Positions 51,822 through 59,731 of a DNA stretch of 64,000 nt are shown piece by piece; within the stretch, counting starts at the first letter, position 1, and every line of letters starts with the position of its first letter. Origin of the DNA: Comamonas serinivorans (GTDB taxonomy: Bacteria; Pseudomonadota; Gammaproteobacteria; Burkholderiales; Burkholderiaceae_C); contig NZ_CP021455.1 of the NCBI RefSeq assembly GCF_002158865.1, positions 2,480,001 to 2,544,000 on the forward strand. Reading direction: 5' to 3'. The translations under genes were made by a program, and so were the position numbers. The notes below the pieces were generated by a model. That model did not search any database. It saw only the letters and a list, made by a program, of their open reading frames with translations, and was not told where the DNA came from.

Positions 51822-53201
51822 CTACAGCAGGCGCGGCTGCGTGACCGAGAGGTCGACATGGCCGTCCGCCACGTGCGCCCGCACGGGCGTACCGGGCCGC
51901 AGCTGCGCCACGTGCGACAACACCTGCCCTTGCTCGTCCACCAGCAGGCTGTAGCCGCGGTCCAGCACGTGTTGCGGATCCAGCAGGCTCAGGCGCAGGC
52001 CGATGCGCGTCAGCGCCTCGGCGCGCCGCTCCAGATCGCGCCCGCGGCCATGCTGCAGGCGCTCGTCCAGCCGCTGCAGGCGATCCTCGGCCCGGCTGGC
52101 CTGGGTGCGAACGGCCTGGTCCAGCCGGCGGGCCAGTTGGTCCAGCCGATGGCCCTCGCGCTCGCGGTGGCGCTGCACACCATGGCGCAGGCCGGCCTGC
52201 GCCTCGGCCAGCCGCAGGCGCTGGCCCTGCAGCCATTGCGCGGGCCGCGCCAGGCGCGACGCCGCGCCGTCCAGGCGCTGGGCCTGCTGCTGCACGCGCC
52301 GCTCCAGGGCGCGTGACAAACGCGTCTGGCAGGCCTGCAGCTCGCGCCACAGGGCTTGGCGCGAGGCGCTGACCAGCTCGGCCGCAGCCGTGGGCGTGGG
52401 GGCACGCACATCGGCGACGAAATCGGCGATGGTGAAGTCGGTCTCGTGCCCCACGCCGGCGATCAGCGGCACCGGGCTGCGCGCGATGGCGTGGGCCAGG
52501 TGCTCGTCGTTGAAGGCCCACAGGTCCTCCAGGGAGCCGCCCCCGCGCACCAGCACAACGACATCGATCTGGGGGTATGCCGGGTTTTGCGATGAATCTG
52601 CATCGGCAACCGCCTGATACAGCGACTCGAGCGCAGCCTGGATGGAGGCCGGCGCCTCGGCACCCTGCACCCGCGCCGGCGCCAGCCACACCGGCACGTG
52701 CGGTGCGCGGCGGCGCAAGGCGGTCAGCACATCGTGCAGGGCGGCGGCGCCCAGCGAGGTCACCAGGCCGATGCCGCGCGGCATGGCCGGCAGCGGGCGT
52801 TTGCGGTCGGCGTCGAACAGGCCCTGGGCCTGCAGCCGCGCCTTGAGCTGCAGGAAACGCTCGTACAAGGCGCCCTGCCCCACGGGCCGCATGCGCTCGA
52901 CCACGAGCTGCAGGTCGCCGCGGGCCTCGTACACCCCGAGCCGGCCCTGCAGCTCGACCGAGTCGCCATCGCGCGGCGCGAAGCCCAGGCCCTGCGCCGC
53001 GCGCCGGAACATGGCGCAGCGCAACTGGCCCTGGCCGTCCTTGAGCGTGAAGTAGCAGTGCCCGCTGCCTGCGCGGGAAAACCCGGACAGCTCGCCGCGC
53101 ACCGACACCGCCCCGAACCGCATGGCCAGCGCCTGGTCGGCCGCCTTGCACAAGGCCCCCACCTCCCAGACCACGGGCTTTGTCCCCCAAGCCTCAGCCA
53201 T
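51822..53201 (-). CDS. xseA: Exodeoxyribonuclease VII large subunit
   Basis: XseA with XseB digests single-stranded DNA. The 459 residues show the OB-fold N-terminus (WEVGALCKAADQAL, GELSGFSRAGSGHCYFTLKD), the catalytic domain (GLVTSLGAAALHDVL, VVVLVRGGGSLEDLWAFNDE, PLIAGVGHETDFTIADFVAD) and a long coiled coil. A 52-bp dyad is embedded in the coding sequence (residues about 193-210), lengthening a loop before VVVLVRGGG. The start at 53201 has GGAG upstream; an ATG 14 codons earlier is possible. Confidence 0.93.
   Translation of the reverse strand: MAEAWGTKPVVWEVGALCKAADQALAMRFGAVSVRGELSGFSRAGSGHCYFTLKDGQGQLRCAMFRRAAQGLGFAPRDGDSVELQGRLGVYEARGDLQLVVERMRPVGQGALYERFLQLKARLQAQGLFDADRKRPLPAMPRGIGLVTSLGAAALHDVLTALRRRAPHVPVWLAPARVQGAEAPASIQAALESLYQAVADADSSQNPAYPQIDVVVLVRGGGSLEDLWAFNDEHLAHAIARSPVPLIAGVGHETDFTIADFVADVRAPTPTAAAELVSASRQALWRELQACQTRLSRALERRVQQQAQRLDGAASRLARPAQWLQGQRLRLAEAQAGLRHGVQRHREREGHRLDQLARRLDQAVRTQASRAEDRLQRLDERLQHGRGRDLERRAEALTRIGLRLSLLDPQHVLDRGYSLLVDEQGQVLSHVAQLRPGTPVRAHVADGHVDLSVTQPRLL
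52572..52623. repeat. 52-bp dyad element, copy 20, inside xseA
   Basis: Ends GGGGTATG and GATACAGC; inner CGAT and ATCG. It is translated in frame within a surface loop of XseA. Confidence 0.75.
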
Positions 53202-53243
53202 GAGAAACCGCTCCGCAGGGCCGGCCCAAGGCGGTTTTGTCAT

Positions 53244-53599
53244 CCAAATGTCGTAATGGCAAGGCGTACAGCGCCATGGCAGGCGCGGCAGGCACCGTGA
53301 AACACTCCACAGCCGTCACACCACTGTCAACGCCCCCCAAAAACACGGGGGAAGTGACGGGTTTACATGGTAACCCATTGATTTTAAACATTTTTTATTT
53401 GCTTAAATTTTCATCATTCTGTCGCCAACCGTGTATTGGCGTGCTTTTGGCGCTCACCGACTCGGCTTGTTCACAAAGTTATCCACAGATTTTGTGGGCG
53501 ACCGCGGGCGTTTGCGGTGTGAAACACGGGTGCTGCGCCCGACCCCCGATTGTCGGCCATGCGGGGCCGTCGCCCGCCTGAGGCGCCCAGCGCCTGGGC
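53244..53599. other. Gene-poor divergent stretch with AT-rich tract and DnaA-like boxes
   Basis: Between xseA and exbB lies an AT-rich tract (53377-53425). A GGGTTTAC-ATG-GTAACCC dyad is at 53359-53376, a perfect DnaA box TTATCCACA at 53479-53487 and a near-box TTGTTCACA at 53467-53475. No gene is seen. Confidence 0.55.
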
Positions 53600-53605
53600 C
53601 ATAAT
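53600..53605 (+). promoter_or_regulatory. Candidate -10 box for exbB-exbD-lpxK
   Basis: CATAAT lies 45 nt before the chosen exbB start. Confidence 0.35.
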
Positions 53606-53650
53606 CGCCGCTGCTTTTCGTTGCCAACCCCCGCCTGGGAGCTCTCAACC

Positions 53651-54298
53651 TTGTGGTCCATCATTCAAGCCGCTGGCTGGCCAATCTGGCCCTTGATCCT
53701 GTGTTCCGTGCTGGCGCTCGCGCTGATTGTTGAACGCTTCCTGTCCCTGAAGACGGGCAAGGTCGCGCCCCCCAAGCTCGTGGATGAGGCCATGACCGCC
53801 AGCCGCAACGGCGTGCCTGGGCCCGATGTGGTGACGCAGCTGGAGCAGCATTCGGTGCTGGGCGAGGTGCTGGCCAGCGGCCTGCGCCTGCTGAACGCCA
53901 ACCCCAAGGCCAGCGACGAGACCATCCGCGTCACGCTCGAGGCCGCCGGGCGCCGCGCCGCCGCCAAGCTTGAGCGCTTCCTGCCCGCGCTGGCCACCAT
54001 CGCATCCGCAGCGCCGCTGCTCGGCCTGCTGGGCACGGTGATCGGCATGATCGTGATCTTCGGCTCGCAGGCGCCCACGCAGGGTGCGGCCGTGAGCGGC
54101 AACCCGGCCGAGCTGGCCCATGGCATCTCCATCGCGCTCTACAACACCGCCTTCGGCCTGGTGGTCGCCATCCCGGCCCTGATCTTCTGGCGCTACTTCC
54201 GCGCCCGCGTTGACGGCTACCTGCTGACCATGGAGCTGTCGGCCGCCCAGTTCGAGCGCCACCTGATCGCGCTGCGCAACGCCGGGGGGCAGAAATGA
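53651..54298 (+). CDS. exbB: MotA/TolQ/ExbB proton channel protein
   Basis: This 215-residue inner-membrane protein pairs with the following ExbD protein. It has three helices: PIWPLILCSVLALALIVERF, LPALATIASAAPLLGLLGTV and FGLVVAIPALIFWRYF, with the family core GLLGTVIGM. A TTG start is chosen because GGGAG lies 9 nt before it and homologs begin with W/FSIIQAAGW; another TTG 10 codons upstream is possible. This is a second motor set, distinct from TolQR in the same window, and it leads directly into lpxK. Confidence 0.88.
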   Translation: MWSIIQAAGWPIWPLILCSVLALALIVERFLSLKTGKVAPPKLVDEAMTASRNGVPGPDVVTQLEQHSVLGEVLASGLRLLNANPKASDETIRVTLEAAGRRAAAKLERFLPALATIASAAPLLGLLGTVIGMIVIFGSQAPTQGAAVSGNPAELAHGISIALYNTAFGLVVAIPALIFWRYFRARVDGYLLTMELSAAQFERHLIALRNAGGQK

Positions 54299-54726
54299 AC
54301 TTCAGGCATGGCTCGCGCGAGGAGCCCGAGATCAACCTGATCCCCTTCATCGACGTGTTGCTGGTGATCCTGATCTTCCTGATGCTGACCACCACTTACA
54401 ACAAGTTCACCGAGCTGCAGCTGACCCTGCCCACGGCCGACACCGAGGCCATGAAAGACCGCCCGCGCGAGATCATCGTCACCGTGGGCGCCGACGGCCG
54501 CTACATGGTGAACAAGCAGGTGCTGCAGGGCCGCAGCGCCACCGAGCTGGGCTCGGCCCTGGCGATTGCCCACCAGGCGCTGGGCGCGGGCAAGCCGCCC
54601 GTGCTCATCATCAGCGCCGATGCGCAGACGCCGCACCAGGCCGTCGTCACGGTGATGGAAGCAGCGCGCAGCCGCGGCCTGTCGCAGATCACCTTTGCCA
54701 GCCAGGCCAGCGGCCGCGCACGCTGA
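54295..54726 (+). CDS. exbD: ExbD/TolR family protein
   Basis: This 143-residue single-helix protein carries the proton-conducting aspartate in INLIPFIDVLLVILIFLML (Asp20) and a periplasmic domain ending SQITFAS. Its ATG overlaps the exbB stop (ATGA). The exbB-exbD-lpxK order is common in betaproteobacteria and links this motor to the envelope rather than to TonB iron uptake. Confidence 0.92.
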   Translation: MNFRHGSREEPEINLIPFIDVLLVILIFLMLTTTYNKFTELQLTLPTADTEAMKDRPREIIVTVGADGRYMVNKQVLQGRSATELGSALAIAHQALGAGKPPVLIISADAQTPHQAVVTVMEAARSRGLSQITFASQASGRAR

Positions 54727-54732
54727 CCCACA

Positions 54733-54784
54733 GGGGTATGCTCAAGCTGGCGTTTGGAGATGAACGACCGTTGATGCATACCCC
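54733..54784. repeat. 52-bp dyad element, copy 21
   Basis: Ends GGGGTATG and CATACCCC pair perfectly; inner GCGTT and AACGA. It begins 6 nt after the exbD stop and ends 14 nt before lpxK. Confidence 0.9.
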
Positions 54785-54798
54785 ATACACCCCTCGGC

Positions 54799-56121
54799 AT
54801 GCCCGAATCCCCTGACTTCAGCGCCGCCGCCCGCCGAGAGGCGCACTGGCGGCGCGTCTGGCAATCGCGGACCTGGCCGGCATGGGCCTGGTGGCCGCTG
54901 GCGCAGGTCCATGGCGGCCTGGTGCGGCTGCGTCGCCTGGCCTACGCGACCGGCCTCGTCCGGTCCGAGCGCGTGGCCTGCCCCGTGCTCGTCATCGGCA
55001 ACGTCTTGGTCGGCGGTGCCGGCAAAACCCCGACGACGCTGGCGCTGGTGCAACACCTGCAGGCGCGCAGCGTGCGTGTGGGCGTGGTCTCACGCGGCCA
55101 CGGCCGCGAGGGCCATGCCCAAGCCGCCCTGGCCGTGATGCCCTCCTCGGATGCCCGGCAGGTCGGCGACGAGCCGCTGTTGATCCACCTGCGCACCGGC
55201 GCGCCCGTGTTCGTGGCCCGCCAGCGGGCCGCTGCCGCGCGTGCGCTGCTGGCGGCCCATCCCGACACCCAGCTCATCGTCTGCGACGATGGCCTGCAGC
55301 ACCTGGCGCTGGCGCGCGATCTGCAGCTGTGCGTGTTCGACGAACGTGGCGTGGGCAATGGCTGGCTGTTGCCGGCCGGTCCCCTGCGCGAGCCCTGGCC
55401 GGTGGCCGTCGACTGGGCCCTGCAGATTCACGACGCCGGCCGCAGCCCCAGACCACTTCCCCCCAGCGCGGCTCCGGTGTTTGCCGCCACCCGCCAGCTC
55501 GCGCATCACGCGCTGGACGCCCGCGGCCGGCGCGTGCCGCTGGCGGCCCTGGGCCAGCGCGCGGTGGTCGCCTTTGCCGGCATCGCCAAGCCCGAGGTGT
55601 TTTTTGCCGCCCTGCGCGCGCAGGGCCTGGTGCCGGCGCGCGAAATCGGCCTGGGCGACCACGGCAACGCCGACGAGCACGCCGAGCTGGCCGCCCTGTT
55701 GCGCCAGGGGGTTCACGAGGCGGCTGCCGCCCCGAAGCCGCCGCTCCGCGCTGCCGCGGGCCATCCGGGTGAGCCGGGCCTGCACCAGGCTGCACGGACC
55801 GAGACGGTCATGGACACCGACACCAGCGCCCGTGATGCCCAACCCCTCGATGCACGCGACGCCCCGCCAGGCGGTGACCTCGTGGGCGGCGTAGGAAATC
55901 CGGAGTATTCATCCAATCTCGTTTTTTCAACAACGGAGATTGATCCATACTCCTCATCACCAGATTCAGAAGCGCCGATTCTGCTGTGCACCGAGAAAGA
56001 CGCCGTCAAGCTCTGGCCCCGCTACCCGCAGGTGCTGGCCGTGCCGCTACAGCTGTCGCTGCCGGCCGAGCTGCTGGCCGCCGTCGACGCCCGCGTGGAT
56101 GCCTTGATGCGCCGCGGGTGA
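54799..56121 (+). CDS. lpxK: Tetraacyldisaccharide 4'-kinase with an 80-90 residue insert
   Basis: LpxK phosphorylates the lipid A precursor at the inner membrane. The 440 residues show the P-loop VGGAGKTPTTLAL near residue 73, VSRGHGRE near 97, DDGLQHLALARDL near 165 and the late motif LLCTEKDAVKLWPR near 395. The family is normally about 330-350 long. The excess lies between LAALLRQG (about 306) and TEKDAVK (398): an Ala/Pro/Asp-rich insert whose last part (residues 368-385) is encoded by a 52-bp dyad. Confidence 0.92.
   Translation: MPESPDFSAAARREAHWRRVWQSRTWPAWAWWPLAQVHGGLVRLRRLAYATGLVRSERVACPVLVIGNVLVGGAGKTPTTLALVQHLQARSVRVGVVSRGHGREGHAQAALAVMPSSDARQVGDEPLLIHLRTGAPVFVARQRAAAARALLAAHPDTQLIVCDDGLQHLALARDLQLCVFDERGVGNGWLLPAGPLREPWPVAVDWALQIHDAGRSPRPLPPSAAPVFAATRQLAHHALDARGRRVPLAALGQRAVVAFAGIAKPEVFFAALRAQGLVPAREIGLGDHGNADEHAELAALLRQGVHEAAAAPKPPLRAAAGHPGEPGLHQAARTETVMDTDTSARDAQPLDARDAPPGGDLVGGVGNPEYSSNLVFSTTEIDPYSSSPDSEAPILLCTEKDAVKLWPRYPQVLAVPLQLSLPAELLAAVDARVDALMRRG
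55902..55953. repeat. 52-bp dyad element, copy 22, inside lpxK
   Basis: Ends GGAGTATT and CATACTCC; inner TCGTT and AACGG. It is read in frame as part of the non-conserved insert. Confidence 0.9.
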
Positions 56122-56467
56122 ACCCCGACCGACTGCCGGCGCTCGATGGGCGCGCCCGGCGCTGGCGGCCCCACGCCATGGTCTCCTCAGCGTCATCACC
56201 GCCCGCCATAGGCGCATCCAGCCCCGCGAGGAGGAGGTGCCCATCGCCCTGCAACGGCTACCGCCGCGCCTGCCGGGCAGCCTCGCTCCGCGCATCGTCG
56301 CGCCCGGGACGGCTGCCTTCCCGGTGTACGCCAGCGCGCCCAACGCCAGCCCCCGACCAGCAGCCAGCCCAATGCCGGAATCACGCGTTTCATGGTTTCC
56401 CCTGGTTTCAAGCCCCGTGGCCACGAGGCCAAGCCCGGTGACAACGAGGATCACCGGGGCCCACCGG
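56122..56467. other. Gene-poor stretch between lpxK and the Trm112 gene
   Basis: No intact gene. A minus-strand fragment (MKRVIPALGWLLVGG then LALGALAYTGKAAVPG in another frame) may be a broken small membrane protein. Confidence 0.3.
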
Positions 56468-56473
56468 TAAAAT
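56468..56473 (+). promoter_or_regulatory. Candidate -10 box abutting the Trm112 gene
   Basis: TAAAAT ends 6 nt before the ATG, which would give a leaderless transcript. No SD is present. Confidence 0.35.
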
Positions 56474-56479
56474 TGCCCC

Positions 56480-56689
56480 ATGGATCCCAAACTGCTCGCA
56501 TTGCTGGTCTGCCCCGTGACCAAGGGCCCGCTCGACTTCGACGCCGAGCGGCAAGAGTTGATTTCTCGCAGCGCCCGCCTGGCCTACCCGGTGCGCGATG
56601 GCATCCCCATCATGCTCGAGGTGCAGGCCCGCGCCGTGAGCGAGGACGAGCTGAGCGCCCTGCCTGCTCGCACGCCGCTCGTGGGCTGA
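56480..56689 (+). CDS. Trm112-like small zinc-ribbon protein
   Basis: This 69-residue protein starts MDPKLLALLVCPVTKGPLDF and has the block LAYPVRDGIPIMLEVQAR, matching the YcaR/Trm112 family, which in other organisms acts as an activator of methyltransferases. It keeps only one cysteine of the zinc site. It follows lpxK as in many Proteobacteria, but kdsB, the usual next gene, is replaced by a SURF1 gene. Confidence 0.88.
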   Translation: MDPKLLALLVCPVTKGPLDFDAERQELISRSARLAYPVRDGIPIMLEVQARAVSEDELSALPARTPLVG

Positions 56690-56692
56690 GGC

Positions 56693-57427
56693 ATGCGGCG
56701 TTTCCTGCCCCTGGCGGCGGTCAGCCTGTTCGTCCTCTTCATCTGCCTGGGCAACTGGCAGGTGCAGCGCTACTTCTGGAAGCAGGACCTGATCGCCCGG
56801 GTGGACGCCCGCGTTCACGCCGCCCCCACGGCCGCACCCGGTCCCACCGCCTGGCCGGCGCTGGTGCCCCAGCAGTTCGAGTACCAGCCGGTTCAGGTCA
56901 AAGGGCAGTTCGACTTTGACCACCAGCTGCAGGTGCAGGCCTCCAGCACGCTGGGGGCCGGTTTCTGGGTGCTGACCCCCCTGAAAACCGAAGCCGGCTG
57001 GTGGCTGTGGGTCAACCGCGGGTTTGTGCCGCCGGCCCGCGAGATGGGCACGCCCATGACCCAGCCCAGCGGCCTGGTCACCGTGCAAGGGCTGATGCGC
57101 GTGACCGAACCCAAAGGCGGCTTTCTGCGCCACAACGACGCCCAGGCGCAGCGCTGGTTCTCGCGCGATGTGGCCGCGATGACGGCGGCCCGCGGCCTGC
57201 CCGGCGATGCGGTGGCGCCCTACTTCATCGACGCCGCCGCCAACGCCAGCGCCAAACCCGGCGAGTGGCCCGTCGGCGGCCTCACGGTGATCCGCTTTGC
57301 CAACAACCACCTCGCCTACATCTTCACCTGGTACACCCTGGCCTTGATGGTGCTGGGCGCATCCTTCTATGTCTGGCGCCAGGATCGCCGTGGCCCCGCG
57401 CCCGACGATTTCGACGATGCCCGCTGA
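56693..57427 (+). CDS. SURF1 family cytochrome oxidase assembly protein
   Basis: This 244-residue inner-membrane protein has one helix at each end (residues 6-22 and 205-225) and a periplasmic domain between them, the SURF1 topology. Motifs are LGNWQVQRYFWKQDLIARVD, VKGQFDFDHQL, GAGFWVLTPLKTE, WVNRGFVPP and FANNHLAYIFTWYTLAL. SURF1 helps deliver heme a to cytochrome oxidase. It overlaps regB by 11 nt, so oxidase assembly and redox sensing are co-expressed. Confidence 0.9.
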   Translation: MRRFLPLAAVSLFVLFICLGNWQVQRYFWKQDLIARVDARVHAAPTAAPGPTAWPALVPQQFEYQPVQVKGQFDFDHQLQVQASSTLGAGFWVLTPLKTEAGWWLWVNRGFVPPAREMGTPMTQPSGLVTVQGLMRVTEPKGGFLRHNDAQAQRWFSRDVAAMTAARGLPGDAVAPYFIDAAANASAKPGEWPVGGLTVIRFANNHLAYIFTWYTLALMVLGASFYVWRQDRRGPAPDDFDDAR

Positions 57428-58817
57428 CCCCGGGGGTGGCGCACCGCTGGCCGACACGCGTGTGCGGACCGCATCCACCGCTTCGGCAACGTTCGGCACG
57501 CGGGCCGGCAAGCCGCCGCTGACCTCCTCGGGCATCGACCACAGCACCCAGATCAAGAACCTGCAGCAGCTGGTGCAGCTGCGCTGGCTGGCGGTGTTCG
57601 GGCAGCTGTTCACCATCCTGGTGGTGCACTTCGGGTTCGGCATCACCATCCCCATCGAGCAACTGCTGTTCGTGGTCTGGCTGCTGGTGCTGTTCAACGT
57701 GCTCAGCATGCTGCGCCTCAAGGCGCCCATCCGCGTGACCAACGGCGAGCTGCTCGCGGCCCTGCTCGTGGATGTGGCGGCGCTGACGGCCGAGCTGCAC
57801 CTGGTGGGGGGCGCGGCCAATCCCTTCGTGTTCCTGTACCTCCTGCAGGTCATGCTGGCCGCCGTGCTGCTGCCGCGCTGGGGCGCCTGGATCGTGGTGC
57901 TGATCACCGGCCTGTGCGTGGGCGGCCTGGCCCGGCTGGCCCACCCGCTGCCGCTGCCCAACGACCCACGCGACGGCTTGTCCAACCCCTATGTGGCGGC
58001 GGTGCTGGTGTGCTTCGGCCTCATCGCGGCGCTGGTGGTGTTCTTCATCGTGCGCATCGAGGCCAACCTGCGCGAGCGCGATCAACTGCTCATCCAGGCC
58101 CAGCGCCGCGTGCTGGAACAGGACCACATCGTGCGCATGGGCCTGCTGGCGACGGGCGCCGCGCACGAGTTGGGCACGCCGCTGTCCACGCTGGCCGTCA
58201 TCCTGGGCGACTGGCGCCACCTGTCGCAGATCCAGGCCGATGCCGACCTCATCCAGGACGTGACCGACATGCAGGAGCAGGTGGCCCGGTGCAAGTCCAT
58301 CGTCACCGGCATCCTGCATTCGGCTGGCGAGGCGCGCGGCGAGTCCTCGCGCCGCACCACGGTCTGCGTGTTCCTGGACGAGGTGGTGGCCGACTGGCGC
58401 CAGCGCCGCCCGGACAACCGCCTGGTCTACGACAACCGCTTCGGCGCCGACCTGCCCATGGTGTCGGACTCTGCGCTCAAGCAGATGATGGGCAACGTGC
58501 TGGACAACGCCCACGAAGCCTCGCCCCACATCGTCTGGCTGAGTGCGGAGCGCAGTGGCGACGACCTGGTGCTGGCCGTGCGCGATCAGGGGCCTGGCTT
58601 CGCCCCGCAGGTGCTGGAGCGCCTGGGCACGCCCTACCAGTCCACCAAGGGCCAGCCAGGACGTGGCCTGGGCCTGTTCCTCGTGCGCAACGTGGTGCAC
58701 AACCTGGGCGGCACCCTGGAGGCGCGCAACCTCACCCAGGGCGGCGCCCTGGTCCAAATCACCCTGCCGCTGGCAGCGATTGCGCTCGATGCGCATGATG
58801 CACCCCATGAGTCCTGA
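57417..58817 (+). CDS. regB: Redox-sensing histidine kinase RegB/PrrB
   Basis: This 466-residue kinase has six hydrophobic segments at residues 55-220 and the cytosolic kinase core after 235. The quinone-binding heptapeptide GGAANPF at residues 131-137 and the H-box GAAHELGTPLSTLAVI with His250 are diagnostic of RegB. NVLDNAHEASP, DQGPGFAPQ and GRGLGLFLV form the ATP lid. It senses the redox state of the quinone pool and controls respiration and energy genes through RegA. The start inside the SURF1 gene is the ATG nearest to the N-terminal conserved part. Confidence 0.92.
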   Translation: MPADPGGGAPLADTRVRTASTASATFGTRAGKPPLTSSGIDHSTQIKNLQQLVQLRWLAVFGQLFTILVVHFGFGITIPIEQLLFVVWLLVLFNVLSMLRLKAPIRVTNGELLAALLVDVAALTAELHLVGGAANPFVFLYLLQVMLAAVLLPRWGAWIVVLITGLCVGGLARLAHPLPLPNDPRDGLSNPYVAAVLVCFGLIAALVVFFIVRIEANLRERDQLLIQAQRRVLEQDHIVRMGLLATGAAHELGTPLSTLAVILGDWRHLSQIQADADLIQDVTDMQEQVARCKSIVTGILHSAGEARGESSRRTTVCVFLDEVVADWRQRRPDNRLVYDNRFGADLPMVSDSALKQMMGNVLDNAHEASPHIVWLSAERSGDDLVLAVRDQGPGFAPQVLERLGTPYQSTKGQPGRGLGLFLVRNVVHNLGGTLEARNLTQGGALVQITLPLAAIALDAHDAPHES

Positions 58818-59385
58818 AGTCCCCACCCATGACGGCCCGCCACAGGGCCCCGTCGACGAGCGTCGCTTGATGATCGTGGAAGACGACGCGGCTTTTGCGC
58901 GCACGCTGGCCCGCTCGTTCGAGCGCCGCGGCTACCAGGTGCGCCTGGCCGCCAGCGCCGAAGCCCTGCAGGCCGAGCTGGCCTACTACCGGCCCACGCA
59001 CGCCGTGGTGGACCTGAAGCTCAACGGCGAGGCCTCGGGCCTGCAATGCGTGCAGATCCTGCACGAACACCACGCCGACATGCTGATCGTCGTGCTCACG
59101 GGATTTGCCAGCATCGCCACGGCGGTCGAGGCGATCAAGCTCGGCGCCTGCCATTACCTGGCCAAGCCCTCGAACACCGACGACATCGAAGCCGCGTTCG
59201 GCCGCACCGAAGGCAGCACCGACGTGCAACTGACCAACCGCACCTCGTCGATCAAGACGCTGGAGTGGGAGCGCATCCACCAGACCCTGGCCGAAACCGG
59301 GTTCAACATCTCGGAAACCGCGCGCCGCCTGGGCATGCACCGGCGCACCCTGGCGCGCAAGCTGGAAAAGCACCAGGTCAGCTGA
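58807..59385 (+). CDS. regA: Redox response regulator RegA/PrrA
   Basis: This 192-residue regulator has a receiver domain (LMIVEDDAAFARTLARSF, phosphoryl-acceptor Asp69 in VVDLKLNGEASG, LTGFASIATAV) and a C-terminal Fis-type helix-turn-helix (NISETARRLGMHRRTLARKL). The DNA-binding part is the highly conserved RegA form. It overlaps the regB end by 11 nt. An ATG 9 nt upstream is an alternative start. Confidence 0.93.
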   Translation: MSPEVPTHDGPPQGPVDERRLMIVEDDAAFARTLARSFERRGYQVRLAASAEALQAELAYYRPTHAVVDLKLNGEASGLQCVQILHEHHADMLIVVLTGFASIATAVEAIKLGACHYLAKPSNTDDIEAAFGRTEGSTDVQLTNRTSSIKTLEWERIHQTLAETGFNISETARRLGMHRRTLARKLEKHQVS

Positions 59386-59448
59386 GCGCCGCTGGCCATG
59401 CTCACTGCAACGCACGGCCGTTGAGCGCATCGTCAAGCCCAAAGAATG

Positions 59449-59500
59449 GGAGTATGACCGCACGCCCGTTTGAAAAACAACGGGTATTGCTGCATACTAC
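59449..59500. repeat. 52-bp dyad element, copy 23
   Basis: Ends GGAGTATG and CATACTAC; inner CCCGTTTG and CAACGGG. It lies 63 nt after regA. Confidence 0.88.
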
Positions 59501-59658
59501 CCGCCTATGGCACAAGCGTGGCGCAGTGCGTCAGGTCTGCCGCGCAGCCCCCAACAGCGCCAGTCCGACGTGGCGAGGCCGCAGCCGCCCACCCGGGCGC
59601 ACGCAGGGCGCGGCCTGGACAGCAAGCCCGCGCGCTCGCCCATGTCGCCCACCGTCCC

Positions 59659-59664
59659 TAGAAT
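59659..59664 (+). promoter_or_regulatory. Candidate -10 box for the dienelactone hydrolase gene
   Basis: TAGAAT lies 67 nt before the ATG. Confidence 0.35.
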
Positions 59665-59731
59665 CAAAACGCCCGGCTGTGTTCACCGCGTGGTCGCCGC
59701 GCCGGTCCTTCCCCGTTTCAGGAGCACCTTC

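Noticed and set aside
53359..53600. Replication origin between xseA and exbB
   Set aside because: One perfect and one weak DnaA box are too few, and no dnaA, dnaN or parAB gene is adjacent.
56196..56444. Small minus-strand membrane protein between lpxK and the Trm112 gene
   Set aside because: Needs an assumed frameshift, and the sequence beyond residue 35 is compositional noise.
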